From NCBI RefSeq assembly GCF_016862075.1, contig NZ_BOMG01000057.1, positions 217,873 through 281,872 of the forward strand: a DNA stretch of 64,000 nt. The letters run 5' to 3'. Position 1 is the stretch's first letter; each line of letters begins with the position of its first letter. A model generated the notes under the pieces. The model searched no databases and was not told the origin of the DNA. It was given only the letters and a program-made list of their open reading frames with translations. The DNA comes from Actinoplanes couchii (lineage in GTDB: Bacteria > Actinomycetota > Actinomycetes > Mycobacteriales > Micromonosporaceae). Both the position numbers and the translations under genes were made by a program. Below are positions 1 through 8,477 of the stretch, one piece after another.

Positions 1-11
1 GATCCGCGCCT

Positions 12-860
12 ATGACCCTGCTCGACACCCGTCGGCCCGGCCCCGCCCATCTGGCGCTGCCGCTGATCGCCGGTGCTCTCGCCGTTCTCGGGACGGTCGC
101 GACCTACCACGTCTTCGTCCGGACCATCTCCGGGCAGTGGCTGGACACCGCGGCGATGCTCGGCACCGACGTGCAGCACCCGCGGGTGGAGGACATCCTC
201 AGCCGCACCATGGACGCCACCACCCTGACCAGCCTGGTGCTGGTCTGTATGGCCGCCGCCGCGATCGGGGTGTTCCGGAAACGGATCGACCTGGCGGTCG
301 GCGCGGCCTTCCTGGTGCTGGCCGCCAACGGGACCACCCAGGTGCTGAAGAGCACCCTGCCGCGGCTGCCGTTCGACGGGACGAACTACCCGAACTCGCT
401 GCCCAGCGGGCACGTCACGGCGGCCGCCTCGGTGGCGTTCGCCCTGGTCCTGGTGCTGCCGGCGGCGTGGCAGGGGGCAGCCGCGCTGATCGGCGCGAGC
501 TACACCGCGGCCATCGCGATCGGCACCGTGTGGGCGCAGTGGCACCGGCCCAGCGACGTCATCGCCGCCACCCTGGTGGTGCTCGGCTGCGGCGCGCTCG
601 CGGTCCTGGTGATCCGGCTGTTCCGGCGGCGCCGGGCCGGCCGCCCGAGCCTGTACGCGGTGATCCCCCTGCTGGTCACGGCCGCGGTCACCGTTCCGGT
701 CACGGTGCTCGGCCTGCTGCTCGGCAAGACCTCCGAGTCGATGACCACCCTGCCGGAACCCAGCCGGCTCGCCTTCCTGACCGGTGCGGCGGGTGTCGCC
801 GCGGTGGTCGCCACCGGCTTCCTGACCTGGCTCTGGCTCACCCCCGGCGACGCGGACTGA
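12..860 (+). CDS. PAP2-family membrane phosphatase
   Basis: A 282-aa polytopic membrane protein of the PAP2 (type 2 phosphatidic acid phosphatase) superfamily, which removes phosphate from lipid phosphates such as undecaprenyl pyrophosphate or phosphatidate outside the membrane. The PSGH motif is at residues 131-134 and the last catalytic motif has His178 and Asp182 (WHRPSD). The first motif is a relaxed K-x6-P version near residue 114, so activity is likely but not certain. About six hydrophobic helices are visible, with an Arg-rich cytoplasmic loop near residue 205. The 3' end overlaps the convergent response-regulator gene by 23 bp. The start is close to the window edge; an upstream start cannot be excluded. 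Confidence 0.85.
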   Translation: MTLLDTRRPGPAHLALPLIAGALAVLGTVATYHVFVRTISGQWLDTAAMLGTDVQHPRVEDILSRTMDATTLTSLVLVCMAAAAIGVFRKRIDLAVGAAFLVLAANGTTQVLKSTLPRLPFDGTNYPNSLPSGHVTAAASVAFALVLVLPAAWQGAAALIGASYTAAIAIGTVWAQWHRPSDVIAATLVVLGCGALAVLVIRLFRRRRAGRPSLYAVIPLLVTAAVTVPVTVLGLLLGKTSESMTTLPEPSRLAFLTGAAGVAAVVATGFLTWLWLTPGDAD

Positions 861-1497
861 CCAGCCCGTTCTCGTAACCGAAGACCACCGCGTGCACCCG
901 GTCGCGCAGGCTCAGCTTGTGCAGGATCCGGCTGACGTGCGTCTTGATGGTCTGCTCGGCGATGAACAGCTCCCGGGCGATCTCGGCGTTCGACATGCCC
1001 ATCGCCACGTGCGTGAGCACCTCCCGCTCCCGGTCGGTGAGGGCGTTCAGCGCGGTGGACGGCGGGGTGGGCTGGGTGCCGATGAAGTTCTCGATCAGGC
1101 GGCGGGTGATCCGCGGGGACAGCAGCGCCTCACTGTTGGTGACCACCCGTACCGCCCGCATCAGTTCTTCGGGTTCGCTGTCCTTGAGCAGGAAACCACT
1201 CGCGCCGGCCCGCAACGCCTCGTAGACGTAGTCGTCGATGTCGAACGTGGTGAGCATCAGGACACGCGGGGTCGGGCCGGTCGCGCCGAGGATTTGCCGG
1301 GTCGCCGCAAGACCATCCAATTCCGGCATCCGTACGTCCATCAACACGACGTCCGGCCGCAAGCTCCGGGCCCGGTCCACCGCCACCCGGCCGTTCTCGG
1401 CCTCGCCGACCACCGACATGTCGGTCTGCGAGTCCAGGATCGCGTGGATCCCGGCCCTGATCATCGGCTGGTCGTCGACCACGAGCACACGGATCAC
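838..1497 (-). CDS. NarL/LuxR-type response regulator
   Basis: A 219-aa two-component response regulator. An N-terminal receiver domain has the acidic DD pair at residues 8-9, phospho-acceptor Asp54 (LMDVRMP) and the conserved Lys in FLLKDSEP. A C-terminal LuxR-type helix-turn-helix begins at LTDREREVLT and includes the recognition region SNAEIARELF. It is expected to be phosphorylated by the histidine kinase encoded directly upstream on the same strand; the two genes overlap by the ATGA tetranucleotide, so they are translationally coupled. Targets cannot be read from the sequence. Confidence 0.95.
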   Translation of the reverse strand: MIRVLVVDDQPMIRAGIHAILDSQTDMSVVGEAENGRVAVDRARSLRPDVVLMDVRMPELDGLAATRQILGATGPTPRVLMLTTFDIDDYVYEALRAGASGFLLKDSEPEELMRAVRVVTNSEALLSPRITRRLIENFIGTQPTPPSTALNALTDREREVLTHVAMGMSNAEIARELFIAEQTIKTHVSRILHKLSLRDRVHAVVFGYENGLVSPRRRG

Positions 1498-2738
1498 GCT
1501 GACTGTTCCTCTGCCATCTGGTCCTCTGCCGCTTGTTCCCCGGCCGTTCGTTCCTCGGCCGTCTGTTCCTCGGTCAGGGGGAATCTGGCGGTCACCCGGT
1601 AGCCGCCCTCGGGGCGGGCGCCGGTCCGGATCGCGCCGCCGGCCAGTCTGGCGCGTTCGCGCATGCCGACCAGGCCGTGGCTGACTCCGCCGCCGTCCTC
1701 GATCGGGCGGGGCGCCTGGGTGGGCAGGCCGTTCACGACGTCGATCACCAGTTCCGTTCCACCATCATTTATTGCGATATTTACTGATGTAGGGGCACCG
1801 GGGGCATGCCGGACCACATTGCTCAGGGACTCCTGCACGATCCGGTACGCGGCCAGACCCACCGTGTCCGGCAGGTCCAGGCCGTCCAGTTCGACCGCCA
1901 GCTCCACCGGGATCCCGCCGCGCCGCGCCGAATCGGCCAGATCGGCCAGATGCTCCAGGTCCGGCATCGGCTGCAGCTCGTTCTCGGCGTCCTCCTCACG
2001 CAGCAGGGCCAGCAGCTGCCGCATCTCGCGCAGCGCCCGGCGGGTGCCGGCGGCGATCCGGACGAACTCGGCCCGCGACTCCGGATCCAGGTCCTTGATC
2101 CGGTACTCGGCGGACGTCGCCTGCATGTGGATCACCGACATGCTGTGCGCGACCACGTCGTGCAACTCGCGGGCGATCCGGTTGCGCTCCTCGACCAGAG
2201 CCCGCTGCGCCTGCTCCAACTCCACGTCCCGCTGCGCCTCGGCCAGCTGACGGCGGGCGGTGCCGCGCTGGTTCCAGGCGATCACCGCGAACAGGGTCAG
2301 CACCGAGACCGTCGCGTACAGCACCAGGGACAGGTCGCCGTCGTCCAGCGGCCGGTGCCGCGGATCGGCCAGCACCAGGACGATCGCCGCCAGGGCGGTC
2401 CCCCACCAGGTCAGCACCGCCTCCCGCCACGGCCGGGTCGCACCGACCAGCCCGACGTGCGCCACCAGCAGCACCAGCACCGGACCCGGCAGCGGCCACA
2501 GCCCCGTACCGACCGGCTGCACCCAGGCGAACGTCATGAACCCGCCGAGCTGCAGCACCAGCGCGGGCCACGGCCGCCACAGCGCCATCGGCAGGGCGAC
2601 GCACTGGGCGGTGGCGGCGGCGTACGACACCAGCAGCGGGACGTTGTAGATCGAGGTCATCAGCAGTGACGTGACGACCAGGAGGAAGCCCGCGGCGGCG
2701 CCCACGATCAGCACCATGTTGCGCCGTGTCCCGTCCAT
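1494..2738 (-). CDS. Histidine kinase (HisKA_3 type)
   Basis: A 414-aa sensor kinase with about five N-terminal membrane helices (residues 8-155) and no obvious extracellular domain. A HisKA_3 dimerisation helix carries phospho-acceptor His193 in RELHDVVAHS, followed by an HATPase domain with NVVRHA (N box) and GLVGMRERARLAGG. It is the partner of the overlapping response regulator gene. The last about 25 residues form a Glu/Ala/Gln-rich repeating tail (TAEE, AGEQ, AEDQ, AEEQ) encoded by a short repeat at about 1498-1580. Such a tail is not part of the family fold and looks like a repeat expansion at the 3' end. Confidence 0.95.
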   Translation of the reverse strand: MDGTRRNMVLIVGAAAGFLLVVTSLLMTSIYNVPLLVSYAAATAQCVALPMALWRPWPALVLQLGGFMTFAWVQPVGTGLWPLPGPVLVLLVAHVGLVGATRPWREAVLTWWGTALAAIVLVLADPRHRPLDDGDLSLVLYATVSVLTLFAVIAWNQRGTARRQLAEAQRDVELEQAQRALVEERNRIARELHDVVAHSMSVIHMQATSAEYRIKDLDPESRAEFVRIAAGTRRALREMRQLLALLREEDAENELQPMPDLEHLADLADSARRGGIPVELAVELDGLDLPDTVGLAAYRIVQESLSNVVRHAPGAPTSVNIAINDGGTELVIDVVNGLPTQAPRPIEDGGGVSHGLVGMRERARLAGGAIRTGARPEGGYRVTARFPLTEEQTAEERTAGEQAAEDQMAEEQSA

Positions 2739-2770
2739 GTCAGGGAATCTACCTACCGGGATCTTGATCA

Positions 2771-2840
2771 GGCGTCCCTCCGCGGAGCCACCGCACCCCC
2801 TACCACGGGACTACCCGGTCCGGCCCCGTGGAGGGACGCC
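2771..2840. repeat. 11-bp inverted repeat, 48-nt gap
   Basis: GGCGTCCCTCC (2771-2781) is repeated as its exact reverse complement GGAGGGACGCC (2830-2840). It lies between the divergent histidine kinase and VTT-protein genes, where an operator or promoter-flanking site is plausible. Function unknown. Confidence 0.6.
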
Positions 2841-2872
2841 CGGGGCGGCACCCGCGGCAGACGCTGTGCGGC

Positions 2873-3736
2873 ATGGATCCCTACCTGGTACTGGGCCCCC
2901 TGGTCCTGGTCGAGGGCCCCGCGGCGACGATCACCGCGGGTTCCCTGATCGGCGCGGGCGCGGCGGCCTTCTGGCCGGTCTGGGGAATAGTCGTAGCAGC
3001 CGAAACCCTCGGCGACAGCCTGCTCTACCTGGCCGGCCGCACGGCCCGCCGCTCCGCTTCGCCCATCTCCGCTCCGCCCACTTCCGCCCTACCTTCCGCC
3101 CCACCCTCCGCCGCGCCTTCCACCCGGCCCTCCACCGCGCCCTCTACCCCGTCTTCCACAGCGCCCTCCGCCACGTCTTACACCGCGCCTTCCACCCCAC
3201 CCTCCGCCACGCCTTCCACCCCGCCTTCCGCCACGCCTTCCACCCCGCCTTCCACCGCGCCTTCCGCCCCATCTTCCTCAGCCGCGTTGCGGTCTTGGGC
3301 GGCGCGGCTCGTGGAGCGTCCCTCGGTGGCGGCCGTTTTGGGCCGGCTGGCCGGGATGCCTCTGCACCGGCTCGTCATCGCCGCGAAGCTCGTCGACGTC
3401 ATCGCGCTGCCGGCGTTCGTCGCGGCGGGACTGGCCGGCTTTCCGTACCGGCGGTTCCTTGCCTGGGTCGTGGCCACCGCCGCCGTACGCGGACTGATTC
3501 TGATCGGCCTCGGCGTCCTGATCGGCGACCGCCTGGCCGGCCTGCTGGCGCTGCCCGGCGGAATCCTCCTGCTCACCGCGGCCGTCGCGGTGCCGGTCCT
3601 GAGCCTCCACCTGCTGTTGAAGCGTCTTCTCCTGCGAAAGGGAAAACTCCCATGCGTATCCTCATCGGCGCCGACACCTACGCACCCCACGTCAACGGCG
3701 CGTCCTATTTCGCCCAGCGCCTGGCCGTGGCACTGA
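2873..3736 (+). CDS. VTT/DedA-like membrane protein with repeat insert
   Basis: A 287-aa membrane protein resembling the VTT (SNARE-associated/DedA) family, thought to act in lipid scrambling or membrane homeostasis. Features are the N-terminal re-entrant region rich in Gly and Ala (residues 8-40) and C-terminal hydrophobic helices. Between the two halves lies a Ser/Pro/Thr-rich stretch of about 75 residues (PSTP, PSAT units) encoded by a 12-bp tandem repeat, which is not normal for the family. The ATG at 2873 was chosen because hydrophobic sequence begins there. The last 85 bp overlap the following glycosyltransferase, giving a non-family tail of about 28 residues; the overlap or the repeat may hide a frame error. 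Confidence 0.65.
   Translation: MDPYLVLGPLVLVEGPAATITAGSLIGAGAAAFWPVWGIVVAAETLGDSLLYLAGRTARRSASPISAPPTSALPSAPPSAAPSTRPSTAPSTPSSTAPSATSYTAPSTPPSATPSTPPSATPSTPPSTAPSAPSSSAALRSWAARLVERPSVAAVLGRLAGMPLHRLVIAAKLVDVIALPAFVAAGLAGFPYRRFLAWVVATAAVRGLILIGLGVLIGDRLAGLLALPGGILLLTAAVAVPVLSLHLLLKRLLLRKGKLPCVSSSAPTPTHPTSTARPISPSAWPWH
3061..3285. repeat. 12-bp tandem repeat inside VTT gene
   Basis: Imperfect tandem copies of TCCACCCCGCCT and TCCGCCACGCCT run for about 225 bp. Because 12 is a multiple of 3, the expansion keeps the reading frame and yields a 4-residue protein period. All three forward frames are open through it, which explains misleading long overlapping reading frames. Confidence 0.9.
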
Positions 3737-4953
3737 CCGCCCGGCACGAGGTGCACGTGGCGGCCCCGTCGACGACCCTCCGTAGCCACACCACCTTCAG
3801 CGCGGACGGCGTGATCGAACACCGGGTCCGATCATTCGCGGTCCCCGGCCACCCCGGTTACCGTTTCTGCCCACCACTGGGCCTGCGCGCCGAGGCCGCC
3901 CGGATCCTCGACGAGGTCCAACCGGACGTGGTCCATGTGCAGAGTCATTTCCCGCTGTGCCGGGCACTGATCCGGGCGGCCCGCGAGCGGGGCCTGCTCG
4001 TGATCGCGACGAACCATTTCATGCCGGAAAACCTGATCCACTACCTTCCCATCGGTACGGCCGGTCGAGCGAGCCTGCACGGCTGGGCCTGGCGCGACGC
4101 GGCCCGGGTCTTCGCCGAGGCCGACATCGTGACGGCGCCCACCCCCTATGCCGCGGCGCTGGCCACGATGTCCGGGGTGGCCGGCCCGGTGCTCCCGATC
4201 TCCTGCGGCATCGACCTGACCCGTTTCCGCACCGAGGCCCCGTCAGCGGATCTGCGGAGAACCTTCAACCTGGCCGCAAACCCGATCATCACGTACGTGG
4301 GACGCCTGGACGCAGAGAAACATGTTGACGTGTTGATCCAGTCGTTCGCATTGATCCAGTCGTCAACACCAGCAAAGCTGCTGCTGGTAGGCACCGGAGC
4401 CGAACACCGGTCCCTGGCTACGCTGGCGGAGGACCTGGGCGTGGCGGATCACGTGGTCTTCACCGGTTTCCTGCCCGACGAGGATCTCCCGGCGGCATAC
4501 GCGGCCACCACGGTCTTCGTGAACGCGGGCACGGCAGAGTTGCAGAGCCTGGTGACCTTGGAGGCGATGGCAAGCGCCCGCCCGGTGATCGGAGCAGACG
4601 CGGCCGCCCTACCGCACCTGGTGGTGAACGGCGAGACCGGCTACCTGTTCCCCCCAGGCGACGTGGCAGCGTTGGCAGACCGCCTACGAAGCATCCTGGA
4701 GAACCCGGTCCATGCCGCCGAACTGGGCTACCAGGCCCGCAGAGCAGCAGAACAACACGACGAGTCCCGAACAGTGGCAGCCTTCGAAAACCTGTACGCG
4801 ATCCGCCGCCCCACCCCCGCCGCCGCCACGCCCCATCCCGCGCCCACAGACCATCCCGCCACCGCCGGCCATCGCACCCCTGGCAGCCACCCCACCACCG
4901 CCGGCCAACGCACCCCTGGCAGCCACCCCACCACCGCCGGCCATCCAGCATGA
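3652..4953 (+). CDS. GT4-family glycosyltransferase
   Basis: A 433-aa retaining glycosyltransferase of the GT-B fold, family GT4. The start at 3652 is set by the typical first strand MRILIGADTYAPHVNG, an acceptor-side glycine loop. The donor-binding half has YVGRLDAEKHVD, LLLVGTGAEH and LVTLEAMASARPVIG, the GT4 E-x7-E region. Relatives add sugars to phosphatidylinositol or diacylglycerol. The acceptor is unknown, but pairing with a VTT-type lipid membrane protein suggests glycolipid work. The last about 45 residues (TPGSHPTTAG units) come from a 36-bp minisatellite and are not part of the fold. Confidence 0.9.
   Translation: MRILIGADTYAPHVNGASYFAQRLAVALTARHEVHVAAPSTTLRSHTTFSADGVIEHRVRSFAVPGHPGYRFCPPLGLRAEAARILDEVQPDVVHVQSHFPLCRALIRAARERGLLVIATNHFMPENLIHYLPIGTAGRASLHGWAWRDAARVFAEADIVTAPTPYAAALATMSGVAGPVLPISCGIDLTRFRTEAPSADLRRTFNLAANPIITYVGRLDAEKHVDVLIQSFALIQSSTPAKLLLVGTGAEHRSLATLAEDLGVADHVVFTGFLPDEDLPAAYAATTVFVNAGTAELQSLVTLEAMASARPVIGADAAALPHLVVNGETGYLFPPGDVAALADRLRSILENPVHAAELGYQARRAAEQHDESRTVAAFENLYAIRRPTPAAATPHPAPTDHPATAGHRTPGSHPTTAGQRTPGSHPTTAGHPA
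4861..4947. repeat. 36-bp tandem repeat at glycosyltransferase 3' end
   Basis: Two full 36-bp units (4861-4896, 4897-4932) that begin ACCGCCGGCC and differ only in the CATCGC/CAACGC position, plus a partial third. The repeat is translated in frame as a Pro/Thr/His-rich tail of the GT4 protein. Confidence 0.9.
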
Positions 4954-4971
4954 CCTCCTGTCAGAGCAGAC

Positions 4972-5142
4972 ATGAACCAGCCGCGCCGCCCGCCCCGATC
5001 CCGCGTCCCGAACCCGCCTCCGAACACGAGCCGACAATCCGACTTGTACCAAACGGTCAACCTGCACCAAGCCGTCAACATGTACCAAGCCGTCAACATG
5101 TACCAGGCCGTCAACATGTACCAAGCCGTCAACATGTACTGA
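4972..5142 (+). CDS. Possible 56-aa repeat peptide (VNMYQA)n
   Basis: An ATG at 4972 opens a 56-codon frame. An Arg/Pro-rich first half is followed by four to five copies of the hexapeptide VNMYQA, ending VNMY-stop at 5140-5142. The repeat stays in frame because the DNA unit is 18 bp. No convincing ribosome binding site is visible and the opposite strand is also open through the repeat, so this may be a non-coding minisatellite. I do not recognise a family. Confidence 0.2.
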   Translation: MNQPRRPPRSRVPNPPPNTSRQSDLYQTVNLHQAVNMYQAVNMYQAVNMYQAVNMY

Positions 5143-5145
5143 GGT
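5056..5145. repeat. 18-bp tandem repeat containing TCAACATGT
   Basis: Five units of GTCAACATGTACCAAGCC (5056, 5074, 5092, 5110, 5128), the first and last diverged. The core TCAACATGT recurs at 5164-5172 and in the repeat tract at the far end of the window. Confidence 0.9.
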
Positions 5146-5246
5146 CTTAAGACGTTCCCGGCGATCAACATGTTCCGGCCCGCAACGAGATCACCCGTCC
5201 TGACCGCGCTTCCCCTTCTTACGGCGGCGGTCTCCGGTCTTTCGGG

Positions 5247-5960
5247 GTGCATCGGCGGGATCAGCGGGCAGCCGGGTGGGGCGACGGCGCCCGGTGGTAT
5301 CTCGGGGTCCGGCTCGGCCTTGCGCTCACCGTGGGCGCCGGGACCGCTCTGCTCCTCGTGGGAGATGTCGATCCGATGGATCAGATGCTCAGTGACTCGG
5401 TGCAGAGTTGGCCCGGCGCCGTTCTGCTCGCGGTCGCGGCGTCCGCCCTGGCTGCGGCGGGCGCCTGGTTGCAGGTGGGCGCACGCCGGGAACTACCGCG
5501 AGGTGGACCACTTGCGCCGGTATTGACGGTCTGGTGTGTGGCCCTGCTCGCGGTGGCTGTCTTTCCCACCAATCTGCCCGGTACGGAACCCGGCCTCACT
5601 GCCATGATCCACCGTGCCGCCGCGGCTCTCGTGGCCGCGCTGCCCCCGCTGTTCACCCTGCTCATCGTGAGGCGGATCGCCATGGCCGGCGGCGACGACG
5701 ATCCCGGCGAGGACCGCGGACGTCCTGGAAGCGGCAAGGGCCGCGACGGCGCGGGTGGTGGGACCGGGATTCGTCTCCTTCGGGTGGTGGGCTGGGGGAC
5801 GGCTGCCGCCTGTGGACTGTTCGCCCTGGTGAACGGACCAGCGGTTCTTGCCGAGCAGGGGCTTCCACCGTATGCCGGGCTGCTGGAGAGGGTGCTGCTG
5901 GTACTGGTGTTGCTGGCCGTGGGTCTCTGCGGCCGGCTCACCCACCGAGTTCGTCGGTAG
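5247..5960 (+). CDS. DUF998-like integral membrane protein
   Basis: A 237-aa protein with about six hydrophobic helices. The region AVFPTNLPGTEPGLTAMIH, with an FPT motif followed by a helix beginning with His, matches the DUF998 membrane family of actinobacteria, whose function is not known. A Gly/Asp-rich loop (residues about 150-168) separates the last two helices. GTG at 5247 is the only plausible start in frame; no clear ribosome binding site is present and about ten N-terminal residues before the first helix look poor, so the start is uncertain. The stop codon lies inside a strong hairpin. Confidence 0.7.
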   Translation: MHRRDQRAAGWGDGARWYLGVRLGLALTVGAGTALLLVGDVDPMDQMLSDSVQSWPGAVLLAVAASALAAAGAWLQVGARRELPRGGPLAPVLTVWCVALLAVAVFPTNLPGTEPGLTAMIHRAAAALVAALPPLFTLLIVRRIAMAGGDDDPGEDRGRPGSGKGRDGAGGGTGIRLLRVVGWGTAAACGLFALVNGPAVLAEQGLPPYAGLLERVLLVLVLLAVGLCGRLTHRVRR

Positions 5961-6000
5961 GGCTCGATGTCGGCAGGTGCGACATCGAGTCCTACCGACG
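5952..6000. terminator. 21-bp hairpin between convergent genes
   Basis: Left arm 5952-5972 pairs with right arm 5980-6000 across all 21 positions, one of them a G-U pair, with a 7-nt loop. It lies between the convergent DUF998 and GNAT genes and probably ends transcription from both sides. There is no T tract, as is usual in high-GC actinobacteria. Confidence 0.85.
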
Positions 6001-6034
6001 TCACGCGAGTTGCGGTGCGGACCGGGACGAACGA

Positions 6035-6736
6035 CTACGCGACCCGCCGGTACTGGGTGAAATCGGTGCGCTTGCGGAGTACGAAACCTATCGACTCGTA
6101 CAAGCGGATGGCGTTGACGTTGCCCGCCGCGGCGTGCAGGAACGGGATCTCGGCCCGCTCCCGGATGCCTGCCGCCACGGCGCGTACCAGACGGCTGGCC
6201 AGGCCTTTCTTACGATGCCCGGGGTCGGTGCAGACCGCGCTGATCTCGGTCCACCCGGCCGGGTGCAGCCGTTCGCCGGCCAGGGCGATCAACCGCCCGT
6301 CGGGCGCCCGCAATCCCAGGTAGGTGCCCAGCTCCACGGTTCGCCGACGGAACGGGCCGGGCTGGGTGCGGTCGATCAGGTCCAGGATGTCCGGGACGTC
6401 GGCCGGGCCTAGGCGTACCGCGGCGGGGTCGAAGTCGCTCTGGAAAGCCGGTGTGGACACCAGCTGCACGCCGGAACCGCCGGCGCCGATCTCCCAGCCG
6501 GGGAACACCGCCCCGCCGGCGCCGGTGATGGCCACCGTGCCACCCACCGGCACCAGCCCGGCCAGGTCCTTCCACGCTTGCGGGTCGGCGGGGTCGGCCA
6601 CGGCGTGGAACGGGGCCACGTCGTCGTCGTACCGGGCCGCCTGCCCGTTGGTGACCGCGAACCGGGCGTGGGCTCCGGTCAGGGAACTCCACGCCGGGTT
6701 GTCCAGGACCGCCGTCGAGGTCAGTGAGCTGGTCAC
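6035..6736 (-). CDS. GNAT-family N-acetyltransferase
   Basis: A 233-aa protein whose C-terminal half is a GNAT acetyltransferase of the FR47-like type. Motif A, which binds acetyl-CoA, reads AVCTDPGHRKKGLASRLV, followed by NVNAIRLYESIGF (motif B). The N-terminal half lacks clear motifs. The start codon overlaps the stop of the upstream amino-acid transporter binding protein (ATGA), so it is the last gene of that operon. An acetylated small amine or amino acid carried by the transporter is a reasonable guess, not shown. Confidence 0.88.
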   Translation of the reverse strand: MTSSLTSTAVLDNPAWSSLTGAHARFAVTNGQAARYDDDVAPFHAVADPADPQAWKDLAGLVPVGGTVAITGAGGAVFPGWEIGAGGSGVQLVSTPAFQSDFDPAAVRLGPADVPDILDLIDRTQPGPFRRRTVELGTYLGLRAPDGRLIALAGERLHPAGWTEISAVCTDPGHRKKGLASRLVRAVAAGIRERAEIPFLHAAAGNVNAIRLYESIGFVLRKRTDFTQYRRVA

Positions 6737-7701
6737 TTGCCCTCGATCGGCAGGCCGGGCGGGTTGACCTCGGCCTTCTGCACGGCTTCGTTCGCCAGGT
6801 TCCAGCGGTCCAGGATCTTGCCGTAGTCACCGGAGGCGATCAGCTTGTCGAGGGCCGCCGCGTACGCCTTGACCAGCCCGTTGTCCTTCTTGGTGGTCAG
6901 CGCGATCAGCCCCTGCAGATCCTTGCCGGCCCCGGAGTAGGTGCCGACGATCTCCGCGTCGCCGACGGTCGCGACCTGGTAGGCGGCGGCCGGCGACGGG
7001 CCGAGGTAGAGGTCGATCTGGCCGGAGCCGAGCGCCAGGAACGTGGCCTGGTTGGTCTGGTAGTACTTGATCTCGACCTCGGGCAGCCCGGCCGCCTTCA
7101 CCTCTTCGGCCCATTCGACCAGGATCTTCTCCTGGTTGGTGCCGGACCCGACGGCCACCTTCTTACCGGCGATGTCGGCGGCCTTCGTGATCGTCAGACC
7201 GGAGCCCTTCTTCGCCAGCCACGCCAGGTTGTCCAGACGGTAGGTGACGAAGTCGTACTTGAGTTTGCGCTCCTCGGTGACCGTGATGTTGGAGGCGCCG
7301 AGCTGGAACTTGCCGCTGTCCAGGCCGATGAACAGGTTCTCCCAGGAGGTGTTCTCCAGGACCGGTTCCAGGCCGAGGGTGCTGGCGATGGCGGCCGCGA
7401 CGTCGGGTTCGCTGCCGATCAGGGTCTTGTTGTCGTCGGCGGCGAACGCGAGCGGCGGGAACCCGGCACCCGCCGCACCGACGCCGATGATCAGCTTGCC
7501 GGAGGCGGCGACGTCGGCCGGGAGCAGGGCGGCGGCCGCGTCGTCCTTGGCCGGCAGGATCCGCTGCTGGTCGGCGCTGGTGTTGAGCTTCGGGCCGGCG
7601 GACGCACCGGTGGCGGCCACCGGCGTGGTCTCCTCAGGAGCGGCGCACGCGGTGAGGACGAGGGCCGCGGCGACCGAGGTGAACAACAATCTTCTGCGCA
7701 T
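6733..7701 (-). CDS. Amino-acid ABC transporter substrate-binding lipoprotein
   Basis: A 322-aa family-3 solute-binding protein. The signal peptide ends in a lipobox (LTAC) with the modified Cys at residue 19. Typical family features are DVAAAIASTLGLEPVLENTSW, the Arg/Asp-lined pocket segment NITVTEERKLKYDFVTY and KKVAVGSGTNQEKIL. It lies downstream of its ATPase and permease genes on the same strand. Relatives bind polar amino acids or cystine; the substrate cannot be read from sequence. Confidence 0.93.
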   Translation of the reverse strand: MRRRLLFTSVAAALVLTACAAPEETTPVAATGASAGPKLNTSADQQRILPAKDDAAAALLPADVAASGKLIIGVGAAGAGFPPLAFAADDNKTLIGSEPDVAAAIASTLGLEPVLENTSWENLFIGLDSGKFQLGASNITVTEERKLKYDFVTYRLDNLAWLAKKGSGLTITKAADIAGKKVAVGSGTNQEKILVEWAEEVKAAGLPEVEIKYYQTNQATFLALGSGQIDLYLGPSPAAAYQVATVGDAEIVGTYSGAGKDLQGLIALTTKKDNGLVKAYAAALDKLIASGDYGKILDRWNLANEAVQKAEVNPPGLPIEGK

Positions 7702-7721
7702 GGCGTTTCTCCTGAGCGAAA

Positions 7722-8477
7722 TCAGACAAGAACCGCGGACAGGAAAGCCCGGGTCCGTTCGTGCTGGGGGTTGTCGAGGACCTCGGCGGGGGTGCCCTGC
7801 TCGACGATGCGCCCGGAGTCCATGAAGACGACGGTGTCCGCGGCCTCCCGGGCGAACCCGATCTCGTGCGTCACCACGATCATCGTGACGCCGGTGGCGG
7901 CCAGATCCCGGAGCACGTCGAGCACCTCGCCGACGAGTTCCGGGTCGAGAGCCGAGGTCGGCTCGTCGAAGAGGATCAACTTCGGGTCGAGGGCCAGGGC
8001 ACGCGCGATGGCGACACGTTGTTGCTGGCCACCGGACAATTGCCGCGGGTACGCGTGGGCACGGTCCCCGAGACCCACCCGGGTCAACAGCTCGTGTGCT
8101 CTGTCGTACACCAGCCGCTTGGGTTTTCCTTGCGCCGAGATGGGCGCCTCGGTGATGTTCTCGAGGGCGGTGAGGTGCGGGAACAGGTTGAAGTTCTGGA
8201 AGACGAATCCGATCCCGGCGCGCTGCTTGAGGATCTGCCGTTCGCTGAGTTCGTGCAGCCTGGTGCCGCTCTGCCGGTAGCCGATCAACTCACCGTCGAC
8301 CCGAACCAGCCCACTGTCGACTTTCTCGAGGTGGTTGATGCATCTGAGCAGTGTCGATTTGCCGGAGCCGGAGGGCCCGAGGACGACGGTGACGGTGCCG
8401 GCCGCCGCGGTGAGGTCGATGCCGCGCAGCACCTCGGTGGTCCCGAAGGTCTTGTGCACTCCGGAGATCTCGATCAT
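7722..8477 (-). CDS. Amino-acid ABC transporter ATP-binding protein
   Basis: A 251-aa GlnQ/TcyN-type ATPase. Walker A is GPSGSGKST, the Q loop is in VFQNFNLFPHLT, the signature is LSGGQQQRVAIARAL, Walker B is LILFDEPTSALD and the switch His is in VTHEIG. The ATG at 8477 overlaps the permease stop codon (ATGA) and starts with the expected first strand MIEISGVHKTF; the open frame further upstream is antisense-like permease overlap. It powers the importer formed with the neighbouring permease and lipoprotein. Confidence 0.95.
   Translation of the reverse strand: MIEISGVHKTFGTTEVLRGIDLTAAAGTVTVVLGPSGSGKSTLLRCINHLEKVDSGLVRVDGELIGYRQSGTRLHELSERQILKQRAGIGFVFQNFNLFPHLTALENITEAPISAQGKPKRLVYDRAHELLTRVGLGDRAHAYPRQLSGGQQQRVAIARALALDPKLILFDEPTSALDPELVGEVLDVLRDLAATGVTMIVVTHEIGFAREAADTVVFMDSGRIVEQGTPAEVLDNPQHERTRAFLSAVLV

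Noticed and set aside
5056..5145. CRISPR-like array
   Set aside because: Units are contiguous 18-bp repeats without unique spacers and no cas gene is near. The same applies to all arrays at 59.7-64 kb.
6724..8280. 518-codon plus-strand frame over the amino-acid transporter genes
   Set aside because: Covers parts of two well-supported minus-strand genes and has no recognisable domain.
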